A stretch of 33,551 nt of DNA. Origin: a virus. The notes under the pieces were generated by a model. The model had not been told where the DNA came from and did not search any database. It saw only the letters and a program-made list of their open reading frames with translations. This document shows positions 14,363 to 22,406 of the stretch, in pieces. The translations under genes and the position numbers were made by a program. The DNA is taken from the IMG/VR virus record IMGVR_UViG_3300042380_000408, positions 1-33,551 of that record, one strand, 5' to 3'. Position 1 is the stretch's first letter. Every line of letters starts with the position of its first letter.

Positions 14363-15885
14363 TGGCCGCCATCGGCAAGGTATCGGCTGTCTTTACGGCC
14401 TCCACGAGTGGGCTCACTACCGGCGTCAACCGGGCGGCTTCGTCGTTTAAGCAGCTCGAGACATCGACCAGGTCGCTCCAGTCCGGGATGAGTACGCTGG
14501 TCGCGATCAACGCGACCCAGTTCTTCGCCGGGATCGCGAGCACGGCCGCCGGCTATGTGTCGAGCCTCGTCCGCATGGGGGCCGCCCAGGCGGAGGTAGT
14601 CGACTCCACGAGCAAGCTCGCCGCCCGGCTCGGCATGACCTATGCGGAGCTGGCTGGCCTGTCTCTGGCCGGCAACCTGGCCGGCGTGTCACTCGACCAG
14701 ATCGGCGCGGCCGCCACGAAGGCGGACGTGGCCTTCGTGCGGGCCGGCCAGGGATCAAAGAAGGCGATCCAGGCCTTCGCCAGCTTGGGGCTCACTGTTG
14801 AGCAGTTGAACGGCCTGAGCGCCGCAGACCGGTTCGACGCGATCGCGTCCGCTATCGCGGCCCTGCCGACTGAGGCCGAGCGGGCCGCGGCTGCTGTCCA
14901 GATCTTTGGCCGCGCCGGGGCCGAGCTGATGCCGCTATTCGCGGGCGGAGCCGGTGCGATCGCTGAGGCCCGGGCGGAGGCGGAGCGGTTCGGACTGGCC
15001 CTGACGAACGCCCAGGGCCAGGACATCGAGGCCATGAACGACGCTTTCACGCGAGCCCAGCAGGCCGTGGCCGGCGTCGTCCAGCAAGTCGTGGCCTACC
15101 TGGCCCCGGCCGTCCAGGCCGTGACCACGGCCTTCTCCGACCTGATCGGCTCGATCGGCGGAGCGAATATCGGCCAGGCGATCGGCGACGGCATCCTCCA
15201 GGGGGCGCGGTTCCTGGCCCAGATCGGTGACTTCATCATCCAGAACTTCGGGAGCGTGTTCTCGTACCTCTCCCAGGTCGGGCAGCAGTGGGGTGGCGTG
15301 GTCGACTTCTTCAACCGGACGGCCCTGTTCCTCTCCGGCATCGCCGACGGCCTCCAGGCGGCATTTGGGATCATCATCCAGGGTATCTCCGGTCCGGTTC
15401 AGTCGCTGATGGAGGCGGCCCAGTACATCGGCGAGGCTCTCGGCTTCGACACCTCGAGCTTGGACGCCGCGGTCGCCGGCATGCAGGCCTTTAACTCTGA
15501 GATCTCGAGCGGCATCACCGAAAACCTCAACTCCGCCGCCGCCAACTTCAGTGCCGCCGTCGCTACCAGCGGTGCCCCTGTCGGCCAGGCGATCGCCGGC
15601 CCCGTCACAACGGCCTTCGACGCCGCAGTCGCGAAGGCGAAGGCGTCCGCTGCTGAGGTAGACAAGGCCGCGGCGACGCCGGTCGAGGTCAAGCAAACCG
15701 TCGAGATAGCGTCGATCAACCAAGCACTGAAGGGCATCGACTCCCGCTCGACCGAGGGCGTGGCCGAGATGTTCCGCCTGATGCGGGGCCAGGGTGCCGA
15801 CGTGCAGCAGCAGCAACTCTCCGTGCTCGAGCAGATCGCCGAGAACACCGGGGCCGGCGAGGAAGTCCTCGTCGCCGACTTCTAG
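14362..15885 (+). CDS. Tape measure protein (short)
   Basis: A 507-residue Ala-rich, mostly helical protein directly after the chaperones. It has K-V-S-A-V-F-T-A-S-T-S-G near the start, long amphipathic helices, R-A-G-A-E-L-M-P-L-F near residue 195 and a hydrophobic central part (about 255-345), as in tape measures. It would set tail length. At the usual about 1.5 angstrom per residue the tail would be near 75 nm, short for a siphophage. The start overlaps the previous stop (TAATG). Confidence 0.87.
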   Translation: MAAIGKVSAVFTASTSGLTTGVNRAASSFKQLETSTRSLQSGMSTLVAINATQFFAGIASTAAGYVSSLVRMGAAQAEVVDSTSKLAARLGMTYAELAGLSLAGNLAGVSLDQIGAAATKADVAFVRAGQGSKKAIQAFASLGLTVEQLNGLSAADRFDAIASAIAALPTEAERAAAAVQIFGRAGAELMPLFAGGAGAIAEARAEAERFGLALTNAQGQDIEAMNDAFTRAQQAVAGVVQQVVAYLAPAVQAVTTAFSDLIGSIGGANIGQAIGDGILQGARFLAQIGDFIIQNFGSVFSYLSQVGQQWGGVVDFFNRTALFLSGIADGLQAAFGIIIQGISGPVQSLMEAAQYIGEALGFDTSSLDAAVAGMQAFNSEISSGITENLNSAAANFSAAVATSGAPVGQAIAGPVTTAFDAAVAKAKASAAEVDKAAATPVEVKQTVEIASINQALKGIDSRSTEGVAEMFRLMRGQGADVQQQQLSVLEQIAENTGAGEEVLVADF

Positions 15886-15896
15886 GAGTAGCACCG

Positions 15897-16832
15897 ATGG
15901 CGATTCTCGGCTGGCGGCGCGTGGTGGACGGGACCGGCTTCTCCGGCAAGGTCGGCGAAGCGCTGCGCTATGACGAGGCCTGGCTGATCCGCTGCTCGTC
16001 GCCGCTCGACTCGAAGCAAGCGATCACCCGGGCCGTGCCCTGCGGCTGGTACGCGGCCCACTGGGAGAACGAGCAATGTAAGGCGATGGAGTTCAAGCTC
16101 TCGCCGAAGAACCAGGACGGCCTCCTGTGGCGGCTCGACGTGGCGTTCTACCCGCCGCCGCCGAATCGGAAGATCGACGACTCCACCGGCATCCCCGAGG
16201 ACTTCTGGGAGCGATCCGGCGGCACCTCGACCGTGCCGGTGTTCGAGGACTACTACGGCGACATGATCGTGAACGCCGCCGGAGACCCGATCGAAGGCCT
16301 CCAGAAGGAACGCGAGGAGAAGGGCTGGACGCTCACGAAGTACTACACCGACGACTCGTGGAAGGACGACGCAGAGCTGTACGCTGGCAGCGTGAACAGC
16401 GACTCGTGGGACGGCGGCGATCCCGATACGTGGAAGTGTGGCCTCCGGTCGGCGAAGCGGCGCGAAATCCAGAACGTGGCCCGCGGCCGCACGGCCAGCG
16501 ACACAGCCGAAAGCGACAACGCGACGACCGGCGGCGACGAGGACAACCTGGTCGTGGTCGAGACCGTCTGGGAGTTCCGCTACGAGCCTGGTACGTGGAA
16601 GTGCATGCCGTGGGACGTTGGCTTCCACGAGCTGGTGAGCGGCGAGCGGAAGGCGATCGTCGGGGCTGACGGGAAGGCCGTGAAGCAACCGGTCGCGCTC
16701 AACGCGAACGGCACACAGAAGGGGGCCGGCGCGGCTCCTTCTGTGATAAATGACGGCGACGGCGTGGACCTGTACCCGAAGACCACATTCTCCGCGAAGT
16801 TCGGAACGCCCTTTATCATCCCGGCGGTCTGA
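15897..16832 (+). CDS. Distal tail protein (unassigned)
   Basis: A 311-residue protein rich in Trp, Asp and Lys, directly after the tape measure, where distal tail or baseplate proteins are encoded. It starts W-R-R-V-V-D-G-T-G-F-S-G-K and has several aromatic clusters (P-C-G-W-Y-A-A-H-W, E-T-V-W-E-F-R-Y) that suggest a beta-rich structure. No family recognised. GGAGTAG lies before the start. It is assigned to the tail from position only. Confidence 0.6.
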   Translation: MAILGWRRVVDGTGFSGKVGEALRYDEAWLIRCSSPLDSKQAITRAVPCGWYAAHWENEQCKAMEFKLSPKNQDGLLWRLDVAFYPPPPNRKIDDSTGIPEDFWERSGGTSTVPVFEDYYGDMIVNAAGDPIEGLQKEREEKGWTLTKYYTDDSWKDDAELYAGSVNSDSWDGGDPDTWKCGLRSAKRREIQNVARGRTASDTAESDNATTGGDEDNLVVVETVWEFRYEPGTWKCMPWDVGFHELVSGERKAIVGADGKAVKQPVALNANGTQKGAGAAPSVINDGDGVDLYPKTTFSAKFGTPFIIPAV

Positions 16833-16835
16833 CGC

Positions 16836-17189
16836 ATGGCAGGCGAGCGGAAAGTCGCGTTCACCGAGGACGCCGCCCGCCGGGTGGCGGCCGCCACGCT
16901 CGCCTACGAGCGCGGCAATCGGGACATGCCGCCGATCAAGTTCCGGCAAGCCGGCGGCGACGATTCCGATGGCGGCGAGCCGCCGCGGCTGGGCACGATC
17001 GCCGCGACCTGGACGAAGAACACGACCGCGACCGTGACGCAGATCAACGCCGACGGAGCGACCCTCTCGCCGACGGTCACGTTTACGGCCACGAACTACT
17101 TCGCCACCGTGACGGTGACGAGCGGCACGCGGAAGGTGCTGTGCGTGTTCGTGGGCGACCGCTGGCTCCTCACGGCTGCGGAGTGCTGA
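16836..17189 (+). CDS. Small tail-module hypothetical protein
   Basis: A 117-residue protein with a charged helical start (residues 1-35), an Asp/Gly-rich linker and a Thr-rich beta C-terminal half (T-A-T-V-T-Q-I, F-A-T-V-T-V-T). The last part, V-F-V-G-D-R-W-L-L-T-A-A-E-C, could be a strand pair. It lies 3 bp behind the previous tail gene and 1 bp before the next, so it is cotranscribed. No function recognised. Confidence 0.6.
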   Translation: MAGERKVAFTEDAARRVAAATLAYERGNRDMPPIKFRQAGGDDSDGGEPPRLGTIAATWTKNTTATVTQINADGATLSPTVTFTATNYFATVTVTSGTRKVLCVFVGDRWLLTAAEC

Positions 17190-17190
17190 C

Positions 17191-19176
17191 ATGCTCGGAA
17201 GCGAGTGCAATCCGTGTTGCAAGGCTAACGACGAGTGTCGCGTGTGTCTTGTCTGCACGGACGAGCCGGAGCAGGTCGTGCTGGACTTCACAACAGGGGG
17301 CGGAAGTGGCGGCCAAATACTCACCGAGGGTGTCTATAACTTCGGGCTCGACGCTCAAATCCTTGCGCCGGCCTACGATCTAGCTTGCGACGACGCGAGC
17401 GTGTCGGCTGTGCTGGACATTTGCTGCTCTGTTCAGCACGCGTTCGAGGTCTGCGCATCCACGGCCACGCGACTGCCGCCATCTAATCCGGAATCTCACC
17501 TCTGGGTCGACTCCGCATGGACCAAGGCGGGCGCAAACTGCATTTATGCAGAACAAAACTCAATCGGCTTTACCGCCGATTTTACGACTAGCGGATTCCT
17601 TCGGTATCAGATGCCCACCGAGTCGGGGGCTCCGTCCGTTTTCCCCCAGGAGGGGCTTTACGGAAACGAAGTGATCACGCTCCGCAGCAACGCCGGGTTC
17701 TCTGGCTCGCAAGCTGCGTCCTCTACGCTTCGCGTGCTAAAGCACCGCGACAGAAAGCCGCCTGAGGTTCAGATCAAGGCGCTCTACTTTGACGAAGTGC
17801 AAAACAAAACCGTAGAGCATCCTGTAGTTTTGACGCCCAGCATCGAGCAAAAGGCAGACGATTACGGACGGCCATACTGGCGGCTCAATTCCGTGGCGGT
17901 GTCGGGGGCTCCAGTGACAATCGGGCAAGGCCCGGTCCTCGAGGCAAAAGTACTCAACGGATCCGGAGACTTTCCCTACTTGCATCCTGTGTTTAAGGGG
18001 CCAGGCGGCGCGCTGTCTGAAGTTCAGGTGTATGACGGCGGGTTTCCGTTTGGGTTTGAGAAATATAAAAACTACTTAAGCGGGCTTTCTGGCGTGCAAG
18101 TCACGCGCGCCAGGCTTGAGCCGACCGTGTCTGCCATACCACCGGCAAGCACCTCCGGGATGGATTTGTCGGTGACTTTAGCGCAGCAGGGAACGGGGCT
18201 GTCGGCGACCTGGTCGGTCCAGTCTGTTTCGGTGACGACCGCCGGCAGCGGGTGGGAGGACGGGGATGCCGTGACGTTTAGCGCTGCCGGTGGGCCAGAC
18301 ATTGTGGTCGAGGCGGAGGCTACTGCCGTTCTGAACGTCTCGCGCGTAGCGCCAACTCTAACGGCAAAAATCGGCGGCGGAACCGGAGGCACATTCACAG
18401 TTTCTGTTACTCCAAACGAATCGACCCCGCCCACCTGGGGCGTCGCGTCTGTTAGCGTCTCAGGATTGACGAATGGATACGATGACATGGAGCCGGTTGT
18501 TTTTTCAGCCGAGAACACAGGCATCGACTCAGGCGCGATTGCGTTTGCAAGGACAGGCCGCGAAGAACCAGACGTTGGCGTCGGTATCGTTGGCTCCGGC
18601 ACCGGGGCAGATTTCTCCATCACGCTTACGGAAACGAGCGACTGGGCGGAGTGGCCGAGCCGGCCAGCGTGGGCCATTTCGTCTGTCGCGATCACTGACG
18701 GAGGAACGGGCTACGCCGTCGGGGATCAGCTTCAGGCGACGACCACCGGCCAGCAGTCCCCATCTTCTTCTTTCTTCGCAATCGTCGATTCAGTCGACGA
18801 AAACGGCGCAATAACATCTGTTCAGATTTATGACGGCGGTCTTTTTTTTCGCAGCACAGGCGAAATCGAATCCGTTCAGGTCAACGACCCGGGCCAGTAT
18901 TACGGCAAGCAACTAAACGGCATCACGATAACGGCCGCCGGCAAGTACTACGTCCAGACATACGTCGACACGACGACGCCGATTGAGCCGGTGGCGTGCC
19001 GGAATTATTCGGGATGGGAACAGTTTGGGCCGCTCGTCTCTGGGACTAAGGTAGGCGAGGAGTTCACGAACCAGGTCAGCGTTCGTGTAGAAGGCGATCA
19101 GTTCGCGAGAACTGTCCATGGATACACACCCACGCGCCGCTGCGGGCTTGGGTCGCTCGAGGTCAGCGTTCAGTGA
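17191..19176 (+). CDS. Large beta-rich tail protein with Cys-rich N terminus and internal repeats
   Basis: A 661-residue protein. The first 25 residues are Cys-dense (C-N-P-C-C, C-R-V-C-L-V-C). The middle has at least three related beta repeats of the form S-V-x-V/I-x-x-x-G-x-G-Y/W-x-x-G-D near residues 343-358, 412-424 and 497-513, and Y-D-G-G units with S-V-Q-I/V near the end. Such repeats are common in tail-tip and fibre proteins. Base composition is less GC-rich than in the head genes, as usual for host-contact genes. Its stop overlaps the GTG of the next gene. Confidence 0.65.
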   Translation: MLGSECNPCCKANDECRVCLVCTDEPEQVVLDFTTGGGSGGQILTEGVYNFGLDAQILAPAYDLACDDASVSAVLDICCSVQHAFEVCASTATRLPPSNPESHLWVDSAWTKAGANCIYAEQNSIGFTADFTTSGFLRYQMPTESGAPSVFPQEGLYGNEVITLRSNAGFSGSQAASSTLRVLKHRDRKPPEVQIKALYFDEVQNKTVEHPVVLTPSIEQKADDYGRPYWRLNSVAVSGAPVTIGQGPVLEAKVLNGSGDFPYLHPVFKGPGGALSEVQVYDGGFPFGFEKYKNYLSGLSGVQVTRARLEPTVSAIPPASTSGMDLSVTLAQQGTGLSATWSVQSVSVTTAGSGWEDGDAVTFSAAGGPDIVVEAEATAVLNVSRVAPTLTAKIGGGTGGTFTVSVTPNESTPPTWGVASVSVSGLTNGYDDMEPVVFSAENTGIDSGAIAFARTGREEPDVGVGIVGSGTGADFSITLTETSDWAEWPSRPAWAISSVAITDGGTGYAVGDQLQATTTGQQSPSSSFFAIVDSVDENGAITSVQIYDGGLFFRSTGEIESVQVNDPGQYYGKQLNGITITAAGKYYVQTYVDTTTPIEPVACRNYSGWEQFGPLVSGTKVGEEFTNQVSVRVEGDQFARTVHGYTPTRRCGLGSLEVSVQ

Positions 19177-19625
19177 GCTACTGCGAGTTTGATATACAGC
19201 GACTCGCCGACGGCAAGTACGACGCTGTGTGCCGGGCTTGCGGCCGTCGCGTAGTTGCCAAGTCCGACAACATCGTCGCCGCCTGCCGTTCGTCCAGCGA
19301 CTACAAGCTTTCGCAGGATCGCATAGCGTTGGCCGCCGCAGGGCGTGGAGGCCCGGGAACCGAATTGAAGTCCCTTCTGTCTGATTGGCTTGGCTTTACG
19401 GCCGAGCCCGGGTGCGCCTGCGAGCGGCGAGCCCTGGTCATGGACATGTGGGGGCCGGATGAGTGCGCGCGCCGGATCGACGAGATCGTCGGCTGGCTGC
19501 GAGAGGAGCACGCCAAGCGGCGAGACGCGGGCGAGACGCGGCTCCCCTGGAGCGACTACGCCGCCACGCAGCTCGTCCGCCTGGCCTGCCGCAGGGCGAG
19601 GGCGAAGGCCCCGCCTGGCGATTGA
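19173..19625 (+). CDS. Hypothetical protein with Cys motifs
   Basis: A 150-residue protein starting at GTG (GTGA overlap at 19173-19176). It has C-R-A-C-G-R-R near residue 20 and a C-A-C-E-R-R-A-L-V-M-D-x-W-G-P-D-E-C block near residue 85, then a helix with E-I-V-G-W-L-R-E-E. The second block resembles small phage proteins with a G-C-x-C-x-x-R-A...M-D pattern whose function is unknown; zinc binding is plausible. It ends the tail operon, followed by a GC-rich inverted repeat. Confidence 0.6.
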   Translation: MSYCEFDIQRLADGKYDAVCRACGRRVVAKSDNIVAACRSSSDYKLSQDRIALAAAGRGGPGTELKSLLSDWLGFTAEPGCACERRALVMDMWGPDECARRIDEIVGWLREEHAKRRDAGETRLPWSDYAATQLVRLACRRARAKAPPGD

Positions 19626-19629
19626 CTCA

Positions 19630-19644
19630 GGCCGGCCGCCGGCC
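19630..19644. repeat. GC-rich inverted repeat at end of tail operon
   Basis: GGCCGGC (19630-19636) and GCCGGCC (19638-19644) are perfect reverse complements around one base. No T run follows. It lies in the 50-bp gap between the tail operon and the phosphoesterase gene and may weakly stop transcription. It may also be chance in GC-rich DNA. Confidence 0.3.
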
Positions 19645-19675
19645 ACACTTCCCAGACCCCACCCAGGAGGCACGG

Positions 19676-20677
19676 ATGCCAACCGGAGGAGATCCCCTCA
19701 CCGCCGCAGCCCGGCGGATCGTCCGCGAGAACCCGGACCACCCGGCCCGCGGCCTCGCGAGGATGCTCGCCCAGGAGTCCCGCGGGGCTCTGACGATTGA
19801 GCAGGCCCGCAAGCGGATCCAGCGGCAGCTCGGCCTGCATGGCGAGCGAAGCCGGAAGCAGATGAAGAACATCAACCGCCAGCCCCGGATGGCCGGCGTC
19901 GAGTATCGGCTCGTGCCCACCTCCGCGGAGCCATGGCGGCCGCACGTCCTCGAGGTCGTCGGCCGCGTCGGCATCCTCTCGGACGTTCACGTTCCCTATC
20001 ACGACGAGGTTGCCGTCCTCGCCGCCGTCCATCACCTGGCCGAGCTGGGCCTCGACGCCCTGCTCCTGAACGGCGACATCGGCGACTTCTACGCGCTTTC
20101 GCGTTGGATCAAGGATCCGCGTCAACGCGACTTCTCCGGCGAGCTGGAAGCCCAGCGGCAGTTCGTCGGCTGGATCCGCGAGACGTTCCCCGACATTCCG
20201 ATCGTGTACAAGGCCGGCAACCACGAGGAGCGGTGGCAGCACTACATCTGGCAGCACGCCCCCGAGCTGTCGAAGGACAAGCTGAGCAGCCTCCAGTCCT
20301 GGCTCTACCTCGACAAGCACGACATCACGCTCGTCGAGGAGGGCCGGCCGGTGATGCTGGGCGAGCTGCCGGTCCTCCATGGGCACGAGCTACAGCGGGG
20401 CGTGGCGGCCCCGGTCAACCCGGCCCGCGGGGCGTTCATGCGGACCCATCACACGACGCTCGTCGGCCACTCGCACCGGTCGAGCACCCACGCCGAAAGC
20501 GACATGTGGCACGCGGAGACGACGACCTGGTCGACGGGTTGCCTGTGCGACCTGACGCCGGCCTACGCCCGCATCAACTCGTGGAACCACGGGTTCGCGG
20601 TCGTCACGGTTCACCAGGGCGGCGAGTTCGACGTTCAGAACATGCGGATCGCCAACGGCAAGGTGAGGGCGTCGTGA
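19676..20677 (+). CDS. Calcineurin-like metallophosphoesterase with HTH-like N terminus
   Basis: A 333-residue protein. Residues 95-300 show the metallophosphoesterase motifs in order: S-D-V-H (Asp103, His105), N-G-D-I-G-D (Asp134), G-N-H-E (Asn182, His183), L-H-G-H-E (His235, His237) and G-H-S-H-R (His265, His267), so a two-metal centre is complete. The first 55 residues are basic and helical (A-R-R-I-V-R-E-N-P...L-T-I-E-Q-A-R-K-R-I) and may bind DNA. It could cleave phosphate esters in nucleic acids or nucleotides. AGGAGG and ATG context is shared with the HNH gene and a microprotein gene. A longer upstream frame is not supported. Confidence 0.85.
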   Translation: MPTGGDPLTAAARRIVRENPDHPARGLARMLAQESRGALTIEQARKRIQRQLGLHGERSRKQMKNINRQPRMAGVEYRLVPTSAEPWRPHVLEVVGRVGILSDVHVPYHDEVAVLAAVHHLAELGLDALLLNGDIGDFYALSRWIKDPRQRDFSGELEAQRQFVGWIRETFPDIPIVYKAGNHEERWQHYIWQHAPELSKDKLSSLQSWLYLDKHDITLVEEGRPVMLGELPVLHGHELQRGVAAPVNPARGAFMRTHHTTLVGHSHRSSTHAESDMWHAETTTWSTGCLCDLTPAYARINSWNHGFAVVTVHQGGEFDVQNMRIANGKVRAS

Positions 20678-21210
20678 TGCACTGGCTCACAGATGACGAG
20701 CTGCGGGATGCGGAGCAGCGGGCGCGGCGATTCAGCGGGGCTTACCACGGCACGAGCGGCACGCTCGCCGGGCTGCTGCTCCACACGATCCACATGGTCA
20801 GACACTACCAGGAGGCAGACGAAGTGAAGGAGCAGGAAGGGGCGAACGTGCGGTTCGCCACTGGGGCCGTGCGGTCGAGCGACGCGGAGGCCACGCGATA
20901 CGATTTGATCTCCCCGATTGGCCTCGAGGCCGTGGCCCGCACGTGCGCGGAGGGGGCGGCGAAATACTCCGACTTCAACTGGGAGAAGGGGATGCCGGTC
21001 GGCGATCTCCTGAACCACGCCCTCCGCCACGTCTACAAGTATCTGGCCGGCGATCGCTCGGAAGACCATCTTCCCCATGCGGCCTGGGGGCTGCTCGCGG
21101 CGATCCACTCCGAGCAGCTCTGGCCGGAGCTGAACGAGGGCACGCTCCGCGGACCCGGGTGCCGGGCTCCGGATGCCGGTTGCGACGGTCGCACGGATCG
21201 CGACGCATAG
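20677..21210 (+). CDS. dATP/dGTP diphosphohydrolase-like protein (DUF5664 type)
   Basis: A 177-residue protein. From residue 64 it follows the DUF5664 pattern: G-A-V-R-S, R-Y-D-L-I-S-P-I-G-L-E-A, E-G-A-A-K-Y-S-D-F-N-W-E-K-G-M-P, L-N-H-A-L-R-H, G-D-R-S-E-D-H-L-P-H-A-A-W-G. This family is named after dATP/dGTP diphosphohydrolases and is expected to act on deoxynucleotides. The first 60 residues are a separate helical part. The ATG shares one base with the previous stop. It faces the integrase gene, with 29 bp between their ends. Confidence 0.75.
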   Translation: MHWLTDDELRDAEQRARRFSGAYHGTSGTLAGLLLHTIHMVRHYQEADEVKEQEGANVRFATGAVRSSDAEATRYDLISPIGLEAVARTCAEGAAKYSDFNWEKGMPVGDLLNHALRHVYKYLAGDRSEDHLPHAAWGLLAAIHSEQLWPELNEGTLRGPGCRAPDAGCDGRTDRDA

Positions 21211-21239
21211 GATTCGACCGTCGGCAAAATCCGGGGACG

Positions 21240-22139
21240 CTACGCCGTTTTGGCCGGCGGATCCTCGTCGGGCTTGAAGATCCGCGGCATCGCCTGCCAG
21301 GCCTTCGGCCGGCGGGCGTCGACCACGCGAGGGTCGAGGTAGCTCCGGCGAGTGATCCGGTCTGACGAGTGGCCCAGGAACGCGGTCGCGTCGAGGCCGG
21401 CCGCCGCCAGGTGCGACGCGGTCGACCGCCGAAGGGCGTGAAACTGGACCTCGCGGCCGTCCCCGAGGCCGGCCCGCCTCGTGATCGTCTTCCATCGCTT
21501 GCGCAGGGCCGTCCCGGAGGCCATCCACCAGAAGACCGTCGGCCCCGTGTGGGCCGTGACGCGGTCCACCAGGTCCGATGCCTCCGGGGACAGCTCGTAC
21601 ACCCGCTCCTGGCGGCGGCCCTTCCTGACGCCCGCAGGGACCGTCAGCGTGGGCCGGTTCCAACAATGCCGCGGCGTCGAGAGGATCGCGTTGATCCGCT
21701 CGCCGGTCTCCAGGCCGACGGCGACGAGGGCCGGGAAGAACACGCTCGCCGGCACTGGGCCGACCCAGCCGCTCGCCTGCCGGGCTGAGGCGGCGAGCCG
21801 GGCCAGCTCGTCGGTCGTGAACGCCCGCGGCACACGCTCCGGGATCAGCTCCGGCGCGACGGCCGGCCGCAGCTTTACGAGCCCGCGGGCCTGGGCGAAG
21901 TTCCACAGGGCTAGGATGCCGCTCCGCTCACGGGCTACGGAGTTTGGCGACAGCTTCTGGCCGCGGGCCGTGAGCCACTGCGAGACGACCAGGTCGTCGA
22001 GATCCTCGAGCAGGGCCGGCCGGCCGAGCCACCGGCTGAACTGGGTGACGGCATGCTTCAGGAGCCGGACACGTTCTTGAGATCGGCCCCGGAGCCGGAG
22101 CGGCACGTAGATAGTTTCGAGAAAGGCGCTGAGTGTCAT
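21240..22139 (-). CDS. int: Tyrosine integrase
   Basis: A 299-residue phage integrase, the only gene clearly on the - strand. The N-terminal half is a helical arm and core-binding region (residues 1-100). The catalytic half has E-T-G-E-R-I-N (Arg148), a Lys-containing beta hairpin (Lys173), H-A-L-R-R (His234, Arg237), L-G-H-S-S (His257) and S-Y-L-D-P-R with nucleophile Tyr267. It would recombine attP with a host site. A TTG 15 bp upstream is in frame, but GGAGG at 22149-22153 (complement) fits the ATG at 22139. It is divergent from a small HTH gene. Confidence 0.93.
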   Translation of the reverse strand: MTLSAFLETIYVPLRLRGRSQERVRLLKHAVTQFSRWLGRPALLEDLDDLVVSQWLTARGQKLSPNSVARERSGILALWNFAQARGLVKLRPAVAPELIPERVPRAFTTDELARLAASARQASGWVGPVPASVFFPALVAVGLETGERINAILSTPRHCWNRPTLTVPAGVRKGRRQERVYELSPEASDLVDRVTAHTGPTVFWWMASGTALRKRWKTITRRAGLGDGREVQFHALRRSTASHLAAAGLDATAFLGHSSDRITRRSYLDPRVVDARRPKAWQAMPRIFKPDEDPPAKTA

Positions 22140-22154
22140 GGCGTGATCCTCCAA

Positions 22155-22161
22155 CTAGGGG
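22155..22161 (-). promoter_or_regulatory. CCCCTAG element upstream of integrase
   Basis: On the - strand CCCCTAG lies just upstream of the integrase GGAGG. The same seven bases appear on the + strand at 22383-22389 in the same place before the divergent gene. The mirror arrangement suggests a shared promoter or regulator element. Confidence 0.35.
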
Positions 22162-22203
22162 ATAGGTCACGCTTCCATGCGGTGTCGCCCCTCCATGGCC
22201 GGA

Positions 22204-22229
22204 TTCCGGTTTTTCCGCCGGTTCCGGTT
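22204..22229. repeat. Paired TTCCGGTT repeats, possible integrase arm sites
   Basis: TTCCGGTT occurs at 22204-22211 and again at 22222-22229, 18 bp apart, between integrase and the HTH gene. Short direct repeats beside an integrase gene are typical of arm-type binding sites at attP. This is inference; no core site is identified. Confidence 0.3.
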
Positions 22230-22282
22230 GGCCGCCGCACGGCTGGTCGGGAAAGTTGCGTCCCGTCCCCGCCACTGCCAAA

Positions 22283-22309
22283 GGTTTCAATCCCGACGGG
22301 ATCGAAACC
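22283..22309. promoter_or_regulatory. 27-bp dyad between integrase and HTH gene
   Basis: GGTTTCAATCCCG (22283-22295) and CGGGATCGAAACC (22297-22309) are inverted repeats matching at 12 of 13 positions around one central base. GCCAAAG flanks it on both sides (22277-22283 and 22314-22320). It could be an operator for a dimeric repressor or the attP core region. The GTTTC...GAAAC ends also resemble a CRISPR repeat; only one copy is present in the window. Confidence 0.6.
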
Positions 22310-22328
22310 GGCGGCCAAAGAAGGCTAC

Positions 22329-22360
22329 GCAGCCCGCATGCCGCAAGGCAAGCGGGCTGC
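22329..22360 (+). other. Strong structured hairpin with GNRA-type loop
   Basis: GCAGCCCGC (22329-22337) pairs with GCGGGCTGC (22352-22360), and inside it GCC pairs with GGC around a GCAA tetraloop (22343-22346). The design (9-bp stem, small symmetric bulge, GNRA loop) looks like structured RNA in the leader of the HTH gene. No T run follows, so termination is unlikely. It could be a leader control element, a small RNA or part of attP. Confidence 0.5.
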
Positions 22361-22382
22361 GGGCTTGAATGGAGCAGCGTCG

Positions 22383-22389
22383 CCCCTAG
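22383..22389 (+). promoter_or_regulatory. CCCCTAG element upstream of HTH gene
   Basis: Mirror copy of 22155-22161, located five bases before the GGAGG of the HTH gene. See the integrase-side element. Confidence 0.35.
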
Positions 22390-22406
22390 CATCGGAGGCT
22401 ATGGAC

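Noticed and set aside
20677-21210. Idea that the phage uses 2-aminoadenine (Z) DNA because of a dATP/dGTP-diphosphohydrolase-like gene
   Set aside because: No PurZ-like synthetase or matching polymerase is present in this complete genome; the gene family is common in ordinary phages.
20635-21906. 423-residue - strand frame over the phosphohydrolase gene and the integrase 3' half
   Set aside because: It reads the integrase region in a wrong frame and overlaps a supported + strand gene.
22283-22309. CRISPR array
   Set aside because: Only one repeat-like dyad is present, with no second copy or regular spacers, so it is not an array; kept only as a solitary-element hypothesis.
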